The notes: generated from the letters alone by a model not told the origin. DNA of 64,000 nt from Enterobacter genomosp. O (GCF_001022965.1 NZ_LECZ01000024.1:467192-531191), one strand, 5' to 3'; shown: positions 8,094 to 17,838, counted from the stretch's first letter. Made by a program: numbers and translations.

Positions 8094-8870
8094 TCAGATG
8101 ATGCGGTTAGTTTTGAGATCGCGCAGGAAGCCGCCCCAGCGGCGCTCGTAAAACGGGGTGATGTGCTCGGTAATAAAGTGGCTGATGCCCTTCTCACCGT
8201 TCTTCACCTGACAGATATCAATCGGCTCATCGCCCGGCAGCGTGTCGGTGGCAACACTTCCCGTGGCCTGAATGATGTCCTCGATATCGCCGTCCGCCTC
8301 AATACCAATCAGCAGTACCGGATGCTCGTCCGCGCGCTCTTTAATGGAGCAGAGGAATGCGCGCCTGACGGGCTTGAGCGTTTTGAAAAGCGTGGTCAGG
8401 GAATCGATCATCTGCGCAGGCGGCTCGGCCACTTCAGACAGCAGCAGCGTTTCGCCCCCTTCCAGTACCTCCTGAGTGCTGAGCGGGTTGCCCTCTTCGC
8501 CAATCAGATGGCTGATTTCACGCGGCGTGAACTCTTTACCGGTCGGCAACTTCGCGTTGAGGAACAGCGTCTGGCCCAGCGTCATTTCAAACAGGGTGCG
8601 TACCGGCATCACCACGAACGCCTGTTCGTCTTCTACCGCTTTCTGCAGCGCTTCCAGCGAGGTGAAGAACGGGATCACCGAGGTGCCGTCGTCCTTCTCC
8701 CAGTGCAGGAGATCCAGCGCGCTGTCTTCGACAACCTGCTCGCCTTCCGCCGCGGTACCCGGCACCCAAACGGTGGATTCCAGCAGCGTGCGGAAAAATG
8801 CCGGACGGTGGGCGGGCTCGGTCGCCGCCTTCTCCAGCAGGGCTTCTAATTCGTTTTTGGTTTCTGACAT
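8094..8870 (-). CDS. sseB: SseB, enhanced serine-sensitivity protein
   Basis: Soluble 258-residue protein, the same length as E. coli SseB and very similar throughout, from MSETKNELE to the end GGFLRDLKTNRII. In E. coli overproduction raises serine sensitivity, but its biochemical role is unknown. The name is shared with, but unrelated to, the Salmonella SPI-2 secretion protein SseB. It is rich in acidic residues, with no signal peptide or membrane segment. It lies downstream of pepB on the same strand, separated by a palindromic repeat, so co-transcription from the isc side is possible but probably reduced. Confidence 0.95.
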   Translation of the reverse strand: MSETKNELEALLEKAATEPAHRPAFFRTLLESTVWVPGTAAEGEQVVEDSALDLLHWEKDDGTSVIPFFTSLEALQKAVEDEQAFVVMPVRTLFEMTLGQTLFLNAKLPTGKEFTPREISHLIGEEGNPLSTQEVLEGGETLLLSEVAEPPAQMIDSLTTLFKTLKPVRRAFLCSIKERADEHPVLLIGIEADGDIEDIIQATGSVATDTLPGDEPIDICQVKNGEKGISHFITEHITPFYERRWGGFLRDLKTNRII

Positions 8871-8894
8871 AACAATTCCAGATGATGCATTTCT

Positions 8895-8976
8895 CCCCTC
8901 ACCCTAACCCTCTCCCCAAAGGGGAGAGGGAATTTGAACACCCTCTCCCCTTTGGGGAGAGGGCTGGGGTGAGGGG
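8895..8976. repeat. Double palindromic repeat (nested inverted repeats) between sseB and pepB
   Basis: Two 23-base hairpins, each a 10-bp stem of CCCTCTCCCC with GGGGAGAGGG (8908-8930 with loop AAA, 8941-8963 with loop TTT), are separated by 10 bases. The outer arms CCCCTCACCC (8895-8904) and GGGTGAGGGG (8967-8976) also pair, so the whole block could fold as a long cruciform. A shorter relative lies at 41428-41463. This looks like a dispersed non-coding palindromic repeat and may act as an mRNA 3'-end stabiliser or weak terminator. Confidence 0.8.
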
Positions 8977-8983
8977 GCAACGA

Positions 8984-10270
8984 TTACTCAGCCGTCAGCA
9001 GGTTCGCCACGGTACGCACGCCCAGACCGGTCGCGCCCGCGGACCACTGCTCAACCGCCGCTTTACGGTACGTCGCGGAGCAGTCAATGTGCAGCCAGCC
9101 CTCGTGGTAGTTCTCAACGAAGTGAGACAGGAAGCCTGCTGCGGTGCTTGCCCCAGCCGGGTACGCCGCGCTTGCGGTGTTGTTCAGCTCGGCAAAGTTA
9201 GACGGCAGCTGGCTGCGGTGGAACTCGGCCAGCGGCAGGCGCCAGAACGGCTCGTTCTCTGCGGCAGCGCTTGCCAGCAGGCGCGCGGCCAGCTTGTCGT
9301 CAAAGCTGAACAGCGCATGGTAGTCGTTGCCCAGGGCGGTTTTCGCCGCACCGGTCAGGGTCGCCATGTCGATAATCAGCTCTGGCTTCTGCGCAGAGGC
9401 GTCGATCAGGCCATCGGCCAGCACCAGACGGCCTTCCGCGTCGGTGTTCATCACCTCAACGTTTTTGCCGTTGCGGTAGCGAATGATGTCGCCCAGCTTG
9501 AAGGCGTTACCGCTGACCATGTTGTCGGCGCAGCACAGGTAGAGCTTCACGCGCTTGTTCAGGCCGCGGGTGATAGCGAACGCCAGCGCGCCGGTAATGG
9601 TCGCCGCGCCGCCCATATCGGACTTCATGGAGTCCATGAACGCGCTCTGCTTCAGGCTGTAGCCGCCGGTGTCGAAGGTGATGCCTTTACCGACCAGACA
9701 GGCAAATACCGGCGCGGCTTTATCGCCGGTTGGGTTGTAATCCAGCGCCAGCAATACAGGAGGACGCTCGGAACCGCGGCCCACGGTGTGGATACCCATA
9801 TAGTTCTGCTCGCGCAGATCTTCACCTTTGGTGATGCGGTAGGACATCTTGTCGCCGGCCACGCCGCACAGCAGGTCAACGGCGCGCTGCGCCAGCTGCT
9901 CCGGCCCCAGTTCTTCCGCCGGTGCGTTAATGGTGTCGCGCACCCAGTCGATAATGTTCAGGCGGCTTTCCAGCTCTTTCTGACCGGCTTCATCAAGGTT
10001 AGCCCACTCGATTTTGCGGGTGCCTTTCGGGCCTTTGTAGCCTGCCCAGAATGCCCAGCTGCGGTCGGTGTCCCAGCCTTCGCCTTCCAAAGAGACGTGT
10101 TTAATCCCCAGGCCGTCAATTTTACGCGCGGCGCGCTGGATCAGGCCCAAATCATCGTTGCCCGTCAGGTGCAGGGTAATGCCGTCGTTGTTAATGCTGT
10201 AGGTGGCTTTCTCGCCCCAGCGCGCATCAGCAGGCTGATTCGAGAGCGTAATCTTCATCGCTTCGGTCAT
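8984..10270 (-). CDS. pepB: Peptidase B (leucyl aminopeptidase family M17)
   Basis: Cytoplasmic broad-specificity metallo-aminopeptidase with two metal ions per active site; it takes part in peptide turnover. The protein has 428 residues counted from MTEAMKITL, one more than E. coli PepB. The M17 signature [12 protein letters not shown] is present, along with metal-ligand and catalytic regions [14 protein letters not shown] and [11 protein letters not shown]. The start at 10270 matches the E. coli N-terminus; seven extra upstream codons in frame were not used. It is the last gene of the isc-linked block, after iscX, with a hairpin in the 59-base gap. Confidence 0.96.
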   Translation of the reverse strand: MTEAMKITLSNQPADARWGEKATYSINNDGITLHLTGNDDLGLIQRAARKIDGLGIKHVSLEGEGWDTDRSWAFWAGYKGPKGTRKIEWANLDEAGQKELESRLNIIDWVRDTINAPAEELGPEQLAQRAVDLLCGVAGDKMSYRITKGEDLREQNYMGIHTVGRGSERPPVLLALDYNPTGDKAAPVFACLVGKGITFDTGGYSLKQSAFMDSMKSDMGGAATITGALAFAITRGLNKRVKLYLCCADNMVSGNAFKLGDIIRYRNGKNVEVMNTDAEGRLVLADGLIDASAQKPELIIDMATLTGAAKTALGNDYHALFSFDDKLAARLLASAAAENEPFWRLPLAEFHRSQLPSNFAELNNTASAAYPAGASTAAGFLSHFVENYHEGWLHIDCSATYRKAAVEQWSAGATGLGVRTVANLLTAE

Positions 10271-10297
10271 TTTATTTTTCCTTATTAGCAACTAGCA

Positions 10298-10323
10298 AAC
10301 GGGCCGCCTGAAGGCAGCCCGTT
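10298..10323 (-). terminator. Intercistronic hairpin between iscX and pepB
   Basis: An inverted repeat AACGGGC...GCCCGTT encloses a shorter GCC/GGC stem, making an imperfect hairpin of about 11 bp. On the transcribed strand it is followed by only a short T run (TTTGC), so it is probably a partial terminator or an RNA-stability element rather than a full stop. Confidence 0.5.
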
Positions 10324-10330
10324 ATGTTAT

Positions 10331-10531
10331 TTATTCTGCTTCATCTAACCAGACTAACAGAATCGCCTCCAGAATTTTTTCATTGGATGCGTTTGGATCG
10401 TCGTCGAAATCCTCTAAATCGCAGATCCACTGGTGCATGTCGGTGAATCGTACGGTCTTCGGATCGAGATCCGGGTTCGCGTCGTAAAGCGCTTCGCCGA
10501 TTTCGCGGCTGTCTGTCCACTTCAGTCCCAT
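10331..10531 (-). CDS. iscX: Iron-sulfur cluster assembly protein IscX
   Basis: Small acidic protein of 66 residues that binds the cysteine desulfurase IscS and modulates its activity; it also binds iron weakly. It reads [17 protein letters not shown] onward, with the conserved acidic stretch [14 protein letters not shown]. The start at 10531 matches E. coli; a longer frame upstream would run into the 3' end of fdx. It begins one base after the fdx stop codon, so the two genes are tightly coupled as the end of the isc operon. Confidence 0.96.
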   Translation of the reverse strand: MGLKWTDSREIGEALYDANPDLDPKTVRFTDMHQWICDLEDFDDDPNASNEKILEAILLVWLDEAE

Positions 10532-10532
10532 A

Positions 10533-10868
10533 TTAGTGCTCGCGTGCGTGGTTGATGGTGTAGCGTGGGAATTCCACGACCAGATCTTCATCGGTCACCG
10601 CGGCCTGGCAGCTTAAGCGGCTGTCTGGCTCCAGACCCCATGCTTTATCCAGCATGTCGTCTTCGTCTTCGGTGCTCTCGGCGAGAGAGTCGAAACCTTC
10701 ACGCACGATGCAGTGGCACGTTGTGCAGGCACAGGATTTTTCACAGGCGTGTTCCACTTCAATACCTGCACGCAGGGCAACATCGAGAATGGTTTCACCG
10801 GTCTTCGCTTCCAGAACAGCGCCATCCGGACAGAGGTCCGCATGAGGCAAAATTACAATCTTTGGCAT
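10533..10868 (-). CDS. fdx: [2Fe-2S] ferredoxin Fdx of the ISC system
   Basis: Adrenodoxin-type ferredoxin of 111 residues that supplies electrons to IscS/IscU-based cluster assembly. The cluster ligands are Cys42, Cys48, Cys51 and Cys87, in the contexts [12 protein letters not shown] and LSCQA; Cys46, a further conserved cysteine of ISC ferredoxins, is also present. It lies one base after hscA and one base before iscX, so it is within the operon. Confidence 0.97.
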   Translation of the reverse strand: MPKIVILPHADLCPDGAVLEAKTGETILDVALRAGIEVEHACEKSCACTTCHCIVREGFDSLAESTEDEDDMLDKAWGLEPDSRLSCQAAVTDEDLVVEFPRYTINHAREH

Positions 10869-10869
10869 A

Positions 10870-12720
10870 TTAAACCTCGTCCACGGACTGGCCTTTCAGC
10901 GCGACGCGGACAGATTTGTCCATGCGGCGAGCAGCAAAGTCCTGGGTTTGTTTATCAACGTTTTTAATGGCTTCTTCTATTGCGTCAGCGTCATTGCCTT
11001 CTGCTACTGCGCTTAAGCGCGCGGCAGCGTCGTCAATCACCTGGCGCTCAGCGGCGCTTAACAGCGCGGCATCGGCAGCGAGCGCGCCGTTCAGGCTCTC
11101 CAGCACGCGTGCGGCTTCCACTTTCTGTTCCGCCAGCATACGCGCCTTCACATCCTGCTCGGCGTAGCTCATTGAGTCCTGAATCATGGAGGCGATTTCG
11201 CCATCGGTCAGGCCGTAGGACGGCTTCACCTGGATGGACGATTCAACGCCGGTCGATTTTTCCATCGCCGTGACGCTCAGCAGGCCGTCTGCATCCACCT
11301 GGAAGGTAACGCGAATATGCGCCCCGCCCGCAGGCAGCGCCGGAATTCCGCGCAGCGCAAAGCGCGCCAGCGAGCGGCAGTCCTGCACCAGTTCGCGTTC
11401 GCCCTGCATCACGTGGATGGACATCGCGGTCTGGCCGTCTTTAAAGGTGGTGAACTCCTGCGCGCGCGCCACCGGAATAGTGGTGTTACGCGGGATCACT
11501 TTCTCTACCAGGCCGCCCATGGTTTCTAACCCCAGCGACAGCGGGATGACGTCCAGCAGCAGCATTTCGCTGTCCGGCTTGTTGCCGACCAGGATATCGG
11601 CCTGGATAGCGGCGCCCACGGCGACCACTTTGTCCGGGTCAATGGAGGTGAGCGGCGTGCGGCCAAAGAACTCGCCCACGCGTTCGCGCACCAGCGGCAC
11701 GCGGGTGGAGCCGCCGACCATGACCACTTCCAGCACCTCGCTGGCCTCAACGCCGGCATCTTTCAGTGCGCGACGGCAGGCCAGCAGGGTACGTTTTACC
11801 AGAGCAGCGATCAGGTCGTTGAACTGGTCGCGGGTGATTTCACCCTGCCAGCCCGCAACATTTACGGTAACGGTCTGAGCATCGCTCAGGGCAATTTTGG
11901 CATCGATGGCCGCATCCAGCAGTTCACGCTGAACGCGTGCATCGCTGCGATCGCTGATGCCCGCCTGCTCGCGGATGTAATCCGCCAGCAGATGGTCGAA
12001 GTCATCGCCGCCCAGCGCGGAATCCCCGCCGGTCGCCAGCACTTCAAACACTCCGCGGCTTAAGCGCAGGATGGAGATATCAAAGGTGCCGCCGCCGAGG
12101 TCGTAAACCGCAATCACCCCTTCCTGACCGGAGTCGAGGCCGTAGGCAATCGCCGCCGCCGTCGGTTCGTTCAGCAGGCGCAGCACGTGCAGGCCCGCCA
12201 GACGCGCGGCGTCTTTGGTGCCCTGGCGCTGTGCGTCGTCAAAGTAGGCCGGAACGGTAATGACTACGCCGTCCAGATCGCCGCCGAGGGTCGCCGTCGC
12301 GCGCGCCGCCAGCGCTTTGAGGATGTCAGCAGAAACACGAATCGGGTTCAGCAGGCCAGCCGCCGTCGCGATCATCGGCAGGCCATTTTCACTGGCCTGA
12401 AGTTGATAAGGGAGATGCGGGTAGCGGGTCTGGATATCGGCCAGCGAGCGGCCCATCATGCGCTTCACGGAGCTGATAGTGTTGGCCGGATCGCGCGCGG
12501 CGTTGGCGCGGGCGTCATAGCCGACCGCGTGCCCCTGCTGCTGGTAGTGGACCACGGAAGGCAGCAGATGGCGGCCCTGCTCGTCAGCCAGCGTTTCCGC
12601 CTGGCCGCTACGCACGGTCGCCACGAGGGAATTGGTGGTGCCCAGATCAATACCCACCGCCAGACGACGCTGGTGCGGTGCGGCACTTAAGCCAGGCTCA
12701 CTAATTTGTAATAAGGCCAT
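10870..12720 (-). CDS. hscA: Hsc66 chaperone HscA (Hsp70 family) for iron-sulfur cluster transfer
   Basis: ATP-driven Hsp70 that, with co-chaperone HscB, helps release the cluster from scaffold IscU by binding its LPPVK motif. It has 616 residues, the E. coli length. The nucleotide-binding domain (about 1-385) shows phosphate loops [12 protein letters not shown] and [15 protein letters not shown]. The substrate-binding domain follows. It lacks the DnaK-type EEVD tail, as expected for HscA. It is 14 bases downstream of hscB and one base upstream of fdx. Confidence 0.97.
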   Translation of the reverse strand: MALLQISEPGLSAAPHQRRLAVGIDLGTTNSLVATVRSGQAETLADEQGRHLLPSVVHYQQQGHAVGYDARANAARDPANTISSVKRMMGRSLADIQTRYPHLPYQLQASENGLPMIATAAGLLNPIRVSADILKALAARATATLGGDLDGVVITVPAYFDDAQRQGTKDAARLAGLHVLRLLNEPTAAAIAYGLDSGQEGVIAVYDLGGGTFDISILRLSRGVFEVLATGGDSALGGDDFDHLLADYIREQAGISDRSDARVQRELLDAAIDAKIALSDAQTVTVNVAGWQGEITRDQFNDLIAALVKRTLLACRRALKDAGVEASEVLEVVMVGGSTRVPLVRERVGEFFGRTPLTSIDPDKVVAVGAAIQADILVGNKPDSEMLLLDVIPLSLGLETMGGLVEKVIPRNTTIPVARAQEFTTFKDGQTAMSIHVMQGERELVQDCRSLARFALRGIPALPAGGAHIRVTFQVDADGLLSVTAMEKSTGVESSIQVKPSYGLTDGEIASMIQDSMSYAEQDVKARMLAEQKVEAARVLESLNGALAADAALLSAAERQVIDDAAARLSAVAEGNDADAIEEAIKNVDKQTQDFAARRMDKSVRVALKGQSVDEV

Positions 12721-12734
12721 AATTGCTTCCGAAA

Positions 12735-13250
12735 TTAAAAATCGAGCAGCTTTTCTTCGAGTTGTTCAGCACTGCTTCGCAGTTTATCGAGAAAACGGAG
12801 TTTGCGCACAGTATCTGCCGCCACGTCCCAGGTCTCGTTGTTCAGTTGCTCCACCATCTGCTGATGGCGGGTATCGAACATGCCCTTCACGCGCGTGATA
12901 AAGCTTTCCAGACGCGCTTCGTCTTTGGCCTGTTCAATCTCATCGAGCTCTTCGCGAAGCTCCAGCTGTTCCATCAGAAATGCCGTGTCGCGCACGGTGT
13001 GCTGCTCGCTCGCGAGATCAAAGCCGTGGAGCGAAAGCAGATATTCTGCACGCGCCAGCGGATGGCGCAGCGTCTGCCAGGCCTGGTTGATGGTCGCAGA
13101 GTGCGAGACCGCAGCCAATTGCTCTGACTGCGTGCCACTGGCGAATTTATCCGGATGATACTGACGTTGCAGATCCTGAAAACGGATCGTCAGCGCCTGG
13201 AGATCAATCGGGTATTGAGCGGGTAGTCCGAAGAGAGTGAAGTAATCCAT
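12735..13250 (-). CDS. hscB: J-protein co-chaperone HscB
   Basis: Type III J-domain protein of 171 residues that delivers IscU to HscA and stimulates its ATPase. The N-terminal J domain (about 1-75) contains the essential HPD motif at 32-34 (YHPDKFASG). A helical C-terminal domain (about 85-171) binds IscU. It lies 79 bases downstream of iscA, the longest gap in the isc operon, and that gap holds a hairpin. Confidence 0.97.
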   Translation of the reverse strand: MDYFTLFGLPAQYPIDLQALTIRFQDLQRQYHPDKFASGTQSEQLAAVSHSATINQAWQTLRHPLARAEYLLSLHGFDLASEQHTVRDTAFLMEQLELREELDEIEQAKDEARLESFITRVKGMFDTRHQQMVEQLNNETWDVAADTVRKLRFLDKLRSSAEQLEEKLLDF

Positions 13251-13278
13251 AACAATCTCAGGGGTAGCCTGTTAGAGC

Positions 13279-13315
13279 AAACCCCACGCGTAGCAGGTAA
13301 GCCACGGTGGGGTTT
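13279..13315 (-). ncRNA. Hairpin in the iscA-hscB gap, possible partial terminator or processing site
   Basis: A 9-bp perfect stem (AAACCCCAC at 13279-13287 with GTGGGGTTT at 13307-13315) has a 19-base loop. Downstream on the transcribed strand comes TTTGCTCTAAC, so the T run is short. Its place divides iscRSUA from hscBA-fdx-iscX and could set the ratio between the two halves. Confidence 0.5.
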
Positions 13316-13329
13316 CGGATGACGCGCGG

Positions 13330-13653
13330 TTAAACGTGGAAGCTTTCGCCGCAACCACACTCGTCTTTGACGTTCGGGTTCGTGAATTTGAACCCTTCGT
13401 TCAGGCCTTCTTTTACGAAGTCCAGCTGAGTGCCGTTGAGGAATTGCAGGCTTTTGCCATCGACCACCACCTTCACGCCTTTGTCTTCAAACACGGTGTC
13501 ATCAGACGCCGGCTCATCAACAAACTCCAGTACGTAAGCCATACCAGAACAGCCGGAGGTACGTACGCCCAGTCGCAGGCCAAAGCCTTTACCACGGTTC
13601 GCCAGAAAAGAGCTTACTCGCGCGGCAGCGCTGTCGCTAAGGGTAATCGACAT
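13330..13653 (-). CDS. iscA: A-type iron-sulfur cluster carrier IscA
   Basis: A-type carrier of 107 residues that receives clusters from IscU and delivers them to apo-proteins, mainly [4Fe-4S] targets under aerobic growth. The three conserved ligand cysteines are Cys35 (SGCSG), Cys99 and Cys101 ([10 protein letters not shown]). The start is the ATG at 13653, preceded by GAGG; an in-frame TTG two codons earlier is less likely. It is 13 bases downstream of iscU. Confidence 0.97.
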   Translation of the reverse strand: MSITLSDSAAARVSSFLANRGKGFGLRLGVRTSGCSGMAYVLEFVDEPASDDTVFEDKGVKVVVDGKSLQFLNGTQLDFVKEGLNEGFKFTNPNVKDECGCGESFHV

Positions 13654-13666
13654 ACTCAAACCTCAA

Positions 13667-14053
13667 TTATTTTGCTTCACGTTTGCTTTTGTAATCCGCA
13701 ATGGCGGCTTTGATCGCGTCTTCTGCCAGAATAGAACAGTGAATTTTCACCGGTGGCAGTTCGAGTTCTTCAGCAATATCCGTGTTCTTGATTGCCTGTG
13801 CTTCGTCCAGAGACTTGCCCTTCACCCATTCGGTAACCAGGGAGCTGGACGCAATAGCAGAACCGCAGCCGTAGGTCTTGAAGCGCGCGTCTTCAATGAT
13901 ACCTTCATTGTTGACTTTAATCTGCAACTTCATCACGTCGCCACACGCCGGTGCACCGACCATGCCGCTACCGACAGATTCATCGCTGTTGTCAAAAGAG
14001 CCGACGTTGCGCGGGTTTTCGTAATGATCGATGACTTTTTCGCTGTATGCCAT
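13667..14053 (-). CDS. iscU: Iron-sulfur cluster scaffold IscU
   Basis: Scaffold of 128 residues on which clusters are built from iron and IscS-derived sulfur. Ligands Cys37, Asp39, Cys63, His105 and Cys106 are all present, and the HscA-recognition motif LPPVK is at 99-103. It is almost identical to E. coli IscU. It starts 24 bases after iscS, with a GGAG ribosome-binding site. Confidence 0.98.
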   Translation of the reverse strand: MAYSEKVIDHYENPRNVGSFDNSDESVGSGMVGAPACGDVMKLQIKVNNEGIIEDARFKTYGCGSAIASSSLVTEWVKGKSLDEAQAIKNTDIAEELELPPVKIHCSILAEDAIKAAIADYKSKREAK

Positions 14054-14077
14054 GATTGAATTCTCCTTATGTACCGA

Positions 14078-15292
14078 TTAGTGATGTGACCATTCAATGC
14101 TGTTCAGATCCACGCCCTGCTTGAACATTTCCCACAGTGGAGAAAGGTCGCGCAGACGGCCGATGGAGTTGCGAACCAGCTTGATGGTGTAGTCAATCTC
14201 TTCTTCGGTAGTGAAACGACCTAAAGAGAAACGGATAGAGCTGTGTGCCAGCTCGTCAGTCATACCCAGCGCGCGCAGCACGTAGGATGGCTCAAGGCTT
14301 GCGGACGTACAGGCAGAACCGGAAGAAACCGCCAGGTCTTTCAGGGCCATGATCAGCGATTCGCCTTCAACATAGTTGAAGCTGACGTTGAGGATGTTCG
14401 GAGCGCCCTGCTCGAGATCGCCGTTCAGATACACTTCTTCCATATCTTTCACGCCGTCCCACAGACGATTACGCAGCGTGCGCAGGCGTGCCATCTCGGT
14501 TTCCATCTCTTCTTTTGCAATGCGGTAAGCTTCGCCCATGCCCACGATCTGGTGAACAGGCAGCGTACCGGAACGCATGCCGCGCTCGTGACCGCCACCG
14601 TGCATCTGTGCTTCGATGCGGATACGCGGTTTACGACGAACGTACAGCGCGCCGATGCCTTTCGGGCCATAGATTTTGTGGCCGGAGAAGGACATCAGAT
14701 CCACTTTCAGCTGGCTCAGGTCGATAGGCAGTTTGCCCACGCTCTGGGTCGCATCCACGTGGTAGATGATGCCGCGCGCGCGGCACATTTCGCCGATGGT
14801 CGCGATGTCTTGTACCACGCCGATTTCGTTGTTGACGTGCATGATGGAAACCAGAATGGTGTCATCACGCATGGCCGCTTCGAGCTCTTTGAGGTCAATA
14901 ATACCGTTGCTCTGTGGCGCGAGATAGGTCACTTCGTACCCTTCACGCTCCAGCTGGCGGCAGGTGTCCAGCACGGCTTTGTGTTCGGTTTTGCTGGTGA
15001 TGATGTGCTTGCCTTTTTTCTGATAAAAGTTGGCTGCACCTTTGATCGCCAGGTTGTCGGATTCGGTCGCACCGGAGGTGAAAACAATCTCACGCGGGTC
15101 GGCGCCCACCAGGTCAGCAATCTGATTACGGGCGATATCGACCGCCTCTTCAGCATGCCAGCCAAAACGGTGTGAACGGGAAGCTGGGTTACCAAAGTTT
15201 CCGTCCAGGGTCAGACACTGCATCATTTTCTCGGCAACACGCGGGTCCACCGGCGTGGTTGCGGAGTAATCGAGATAAATCGGTAATTTCAT
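14078..15292 (-). CDS. iscS: Cysteine desulfurase IscS
   Basis: Pyridoxal-phosphate enzyme that converts cysteine to alanine and carries persulfide sulfur to IscU, TusA, ThiI and other acceptors; it serves Fe-S assembly, tRNA thiolation and thiamine synthesis. The 404-residue protein begins [14 protein letters not shown], as in E. coli. The PLP lysine is in [11 protein letters not shown] (Lys206 equivalent), and the persulfide cysteine is on the mobile loop [10 protein letters not shown] (Cys328 equivalent). The chosen start at 15292 leaves out seven in-frame upstream codons. It lies 119 bases after iscR, with a stable hairpin between them. Confidence 0.98.
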   Translation of the reverse strand: MKLPIYLDYSATTPVDPRVAEKMMQCLTLDGNFGNPASRSHRFGWHAEEAVDIARNQIADLVGADPREIVFTSGATESDNLAIKGAANFYQKKGKHIITSKTEHKAVLDTCRQLEREGYEVTYLAPQSNGIIDLKELEAAMRDDTILVSIMHVNNEIGVVQDIATIGEMCRARGIIYHVDATQSVGKLPIDLSQLKVDLMSFSGHKIYGPKGIGALYVRRKPRIRIEAQMHGGGHERGMRSGTLPVHQIVGMGEAYRIAKEEMETEMARLRTLRNRLWDGVKDMEEVYLNGDLEQGAPNILNVSFNYVEGESLIMALKDLAVSSGSACTSASLEPSYVLRALGMTDELAHSSIRFSLGRFTTEEEIDYTIKLVRNSIGRLRDLSPLWEMFKQGVDLNSIEWSHH

Positions 15293-15363
15293 TGCTCTAT
15301 AAACTCCGTACATCGCTTCAATGCAAGGAATCAGGCAACCGGCTGGATGTACGACCGAGTACG

Positions 15364-15383
15364 CGGGGCGAGTTCTCGCCCCG
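15364..15383 (-). ncRNA. Stable hairpin in the iscR-iscS intergenic RNA
   Basis: A perfect 8-bp stem CGGGGCGA/TCGCCCCG with a 4-base loop. In E. coli a structure in this gap protects the iscR part of the mRNA when the small RNA RyhB triggers decay of iscSUA. Position and stability match that role; RyhB pairing itself was not tested. Confidence 0.6.
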
Positions 15384-15411
15384 GCCTGATTCTGAAATAC
15401 TTATCTTTTTA

Positions 15412-15903
15412 TTACGCGCGCAGTTTGACGTCGATAGCGTCCTGCGCGCGGGTGCTGCGTTGGGAATCCTGGCTGTGCTGACGGCCTGATACGTCCAGAA
15501 CTTCCTGGTTATTCACCAGCTCACCGAGGGTGATGTTGTTCAGGAAGCCGGTCAGACGGTCGCTCAGATCGCGCCACAGCGCGTGGGTCAGGCATTTATC
15601 GCCGCCCTGACAGCCGCCTTTACCCTGGCAACGGGTCGCGTCAACGGATTCGTCAACTGCGCTAATCACTTCGCCAACTGCAATACTGCCCGCGTCTTTA
15701 CCCAGCAGATAACCGCCGCCTGGGCCACGAACGCTGGAAACCAGTCCATTTTTACGCAGTCTGGAGAACAGCTGTTCCAGATAAGAGAGGGAGATCCCTT
15801 GTCGTTCAGAAATATCAGCCAACGGAACCGGGCCCGCTTCGGAGTTGAGCGCAACGTCCAGCATCGCGGTCACGGCATAACGCCCTTTAGATGTCAGTCT
15901 CAT
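15412..15903 (-). CDS. iscR: Iron-sulfur cluster regulator IscR
   Basis: Rrf2-family repressor of the isc operon and regulator of suf and other Fe-S genes. The 163-residue protein has an N-terminal winged helix (about 1-65) and [2Fe-2S] ligands Cys92, Cys98, Cys104 and His107 ([13 protein letters not shown]). In its cluster-bound form it represses its own operon, and two matching operators lie upstream at 15985-16034. It is the first gene of iscRSUA-hscBA-fdx-iscX. Confidence 0.98.
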   Translation of the reverse strand: MRLTSKGRYAVTAMLDVALNSEAGPVPLADISERQGISLSYLEQLFSRLRKNGLVSSVRGPGGGYLLGKDAGSIAVGEVISAVDESVDATRCQGKGGCQGGDKCLTHALWRDLSDRLTGFLNNITLGELVNNQEVLDVSGRQHSQDSQRSTRAQDAIDVKLRA

Positions 15904-15984
15904 GTCTTACTTAACCTCAAACTCGCCCCTGCCCGGGGTTTTTTATAGTAAAATGGGGTATTGCATAGCAGGGCCAAGTCTGAC

Positions 15985-16034
15985 ATTCCTGACTAAAATG
16001 GTCAACTATTTACTTGACTGTTTTAGTCAGGTAT
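15985..16034 (-). promoter_or_regulatory. Two tandem type-1 IscR operators upstream of iscR
   Basis: Two adjacent 25-base sites fit the type-1 pattern ATA(N4)GAC(N7)GTC(N5)A/T. On the minus strand 16034-16010 reads ATACCTGACTAAAACAGTCA and onward, and 16009-15985 reads ATAGTTGACCATTTTAGTCA and onward. They abut without a gap. Position and spacing match the E. coli iscR promoter, where holo-IscR represses transcription. Confidence 0.85.
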
Positions 16035-16056
16035 TTAACCTTCTGTGCCGTTTTTT

Positions 16057-16122
16057 GTCGGGTGGCGCTACGCTTACCCGACCTACGGTTTTGTAGGCCG
16101 GGTAAGCGTAGCGCCACCCGGC
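16057..16122. repeat. REP-type paired palindrome (BIME) between iscR control region and trmJ
   Basis: A REP unit (16057-16086, GTCGGGTGGCGCTACGCTTA and onward) is followed after 6 bases by its inverted copy (16093-16122). Together they can form a stem of about 30 bp. It follows the trmJ stop codon and probably serves as its 3' stabiliser or terminator. Single related units lie at 17809, 25442 and 29884. Confidence 0.85.
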
Positions 16123-16134
16123 GAACAGACGACT

Positions 16135-16860
16135 CTATTCTTTATTCTTCTGCTCAATCGACGCCAGAATCCCGCGCAGGATGTTCAGCTCCTGGCTTTC
16201 CGGGCGCGCACGGGTGAACATGCGACGCAGCTTGTTCATCACCTGACCTGGATGGCCTTCACGGATAAAACCGGTTGAGAGCAACGTCTGTTCCAGGTGA
16301 CCGTAGAAGCGCTCAAGATCGTCCACCAGCGGGTAGGCCGCCTCTTCTTTCGGTTCTACCGCTTTCTCCTGGGTCGCCAGCCAAGCCATACGCACTTCAT
16401 AGGCAATAACCTGCACCGCCATCGCCAGGTTCAGCGAGCTGTATTCCGGGTTCGCCGCAATCGCCACGTGATAGTGGCACTTCTGCAGTTCGTCGTTGGT
16501 CAAGCCAACGCGCTCGCGCCCAAACACCAGCGCAACCGGTGCCTGTTCAGCCTCAGAGACACTTTTCAGGCCGCATTCACGCGGATCGAGCATTGGCCAC
16601 GGCAGCGTACGCGAACGCGCGCTGGTTCCCACCACCAGGCTGCAACCTGCCAGGGCTTCATCCAGCGTGTCCACGATCTGCGCATTGCCGATCACGTCGC
16701 TGGCACCAGCCGCCAGAGCAATAGCCTGCGAGTCGGGTTTTACCAGCGGGTTGACCAGCCAGAGATTCGTTAAGCCCATGGTTTTCATAGCGCGGGCAAC
16801 GGAGCCCATGTTGCCGGTGTGCGATGTTTCGACCAGCACGATTCGAATGTTTTGCAGCAT
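16135..16860 (-). CDS. trmJ: tRNA (cytidine/uridine-2'-O-)-methyltransferase TrmJ
   Basis: SPOUT-class (trefoil knot) methyltransferase that methylates the 2'-O of nucleotide 32 in the tRNA anticodon loop, using S-adenosylmethionine. It has 241 residues, close to the E. coli length. The N-terminal knot region includes [19 protein letters not shown], and the SAM-binding part includes [16 protein letters not shown]. It is divergent from suhB and separated from iscR by the IscR operators and a REP pair, so it forms its own unit. Confidence 0.96.
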   Translation of the reverse strand: MLQNIRIVLVETSHTGNMGSVARAMKTMGLTNLWLVNPLVKPDSQAIALAAGASDVIGNAQIVDTLDEALAGCSLVVGTSARSRTLPWPMLDPRECGLKSVSEAEQAPVALVFGRERVGLTNDELQKCHYHVAIAANPEYSSLNLAMAVQVIAYEVRMAWLATQEKAVEPKEEAAYPLVDDLERFYGHLEQTLLSTGFIREGHPGQVMNKLRRMFTRARPESQELNILRGILASIEQKNKE

Positions 16861-16991
16861 AATTTTTAATGTCTGAATTCAGTGTCTGAAGAATATTCCG
16901 GCATATTATCATAAACGGGAGACATAATCCGATCCCGCTGCTATACTCTGCGCCGATTTTCCTGTTCTTTAACATCCAGTGAGAGAGACCG

Positions 16992-17795
16992 ATGCATCCG
17001 ATGCTGACCATCGCCGTGCGCGCAGCGCGCAAGGCGGGTAATGTAATTGCCAAACACTACGAAACGCCAGACTCCGTAGAAACCAGCCAGAAAGGCAGCA
17101 ATGATTTCGTGACTAACGTCGATAAAGCCGCAGAAGCGATTATTATCGAAACGATCCGCAAATCTTACCCGCAGCACACCATCATCACCGAAGAAAGCGG
17201 TGAACATGAAGGTACCGATCAGGATGTTCAATGGGTTATCGATCCACTGGATGGCACCACCAACTTCGTTAAACGCCTGCCACACTTCTCTGTGTCTATC
17301 GCAGTACGCATTAAAGGCCGTACTGAAGTCGCCGTAGTTTACGATCCAATGCGTAACGAACTGTTCACCGCCACCCGCGGTCAGGGCGCACAGCTGAACG
17401 GCTACCGTCTGCGCTGCAGCAATGCTCGCGATCTGGACGGCACCATCCTGGCGACCGGTTTCCCGTTCAAGGCGAAACAGCACGCGACCACCTATATGAA
17501 TATTCTGGGCAAACTGTTCACCGAATGCGCCGACTTCCGCCGCACCGGTTCTGCCGCGCTGGATTTGGCCTATGTGGCAACCGGCCGCGTTGACGGTTAC
17601 TTCGAACTGTCACTGAAGCCATGGGATTTTGCAGCGGGCGAGCTGATCGCGCGTGAAGCAGGTGCGATCGTATGTGATTTCACCGGCGGCCATAACTACA
17701 TGTCTACCGGCAACATCGTTGCGGGTAACCCACGCGTTATTAAAGCCATGCTGGCAAACATGCGTGATGAACTGAGCGATGCGCTGAAGCGTTAA
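16992..17795 (+). CDS. suhB: Inositol-1-monophosphatase / Nus factor SuhB
   Basis: Mg2+-dependent phosphatase of the inositol monophosphatase family. In E. coli the protein also binds RNA polymerase and acts in ribosomal RNA antitermination. The 267 residues match E. coli in length. Metal ligands are in ITEESGE and WVIDPLDGTTNF, and the second signature is KPWDFAAGELIAREAGA. It is divergent from trmJ across 131 bases and ends in a REP unit. Confidence 0.97.
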   Translation: MHPMLTIAVRAARKAGNVIAKHYETPDSVETSQKGSNDFVTNVDKAAEAIIIETIRKSYPQHTIITEESGEHEGTDQDVQWVIDPLDGTTNFVKRLPHFSVSIAVRIKGRTEVAVVYDPMRNELFTATRGQGAQLNGYRLRCSNARDLDGTILATGFPFKAKQHATTYMNILGKLFTECADFRRTGSAALDLAYVATGRVDGYFELSLKPWDFAAGELIAREAGAIVCDFTGGHNYMSTGNIVAGNPRVIKAMLANMRDELSDALKR

Positions 17796-17808
17796 TCCAG
17801 TTTGTTAA

Positions 17809-17838
17809 GCCCGGTGGCGCTACGCTTACCGGGCCTAC
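17809..17838. repeat. REP element after suhB
   Basis: Imperfect palindrome GCCCGGTGGCGCTACGCTTA and onward to CGGGCCTAC. It lies between the convergent suhB and zevB stop codons and is of the same unit type as at 16057 and 29884. Confidence 0.8.
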
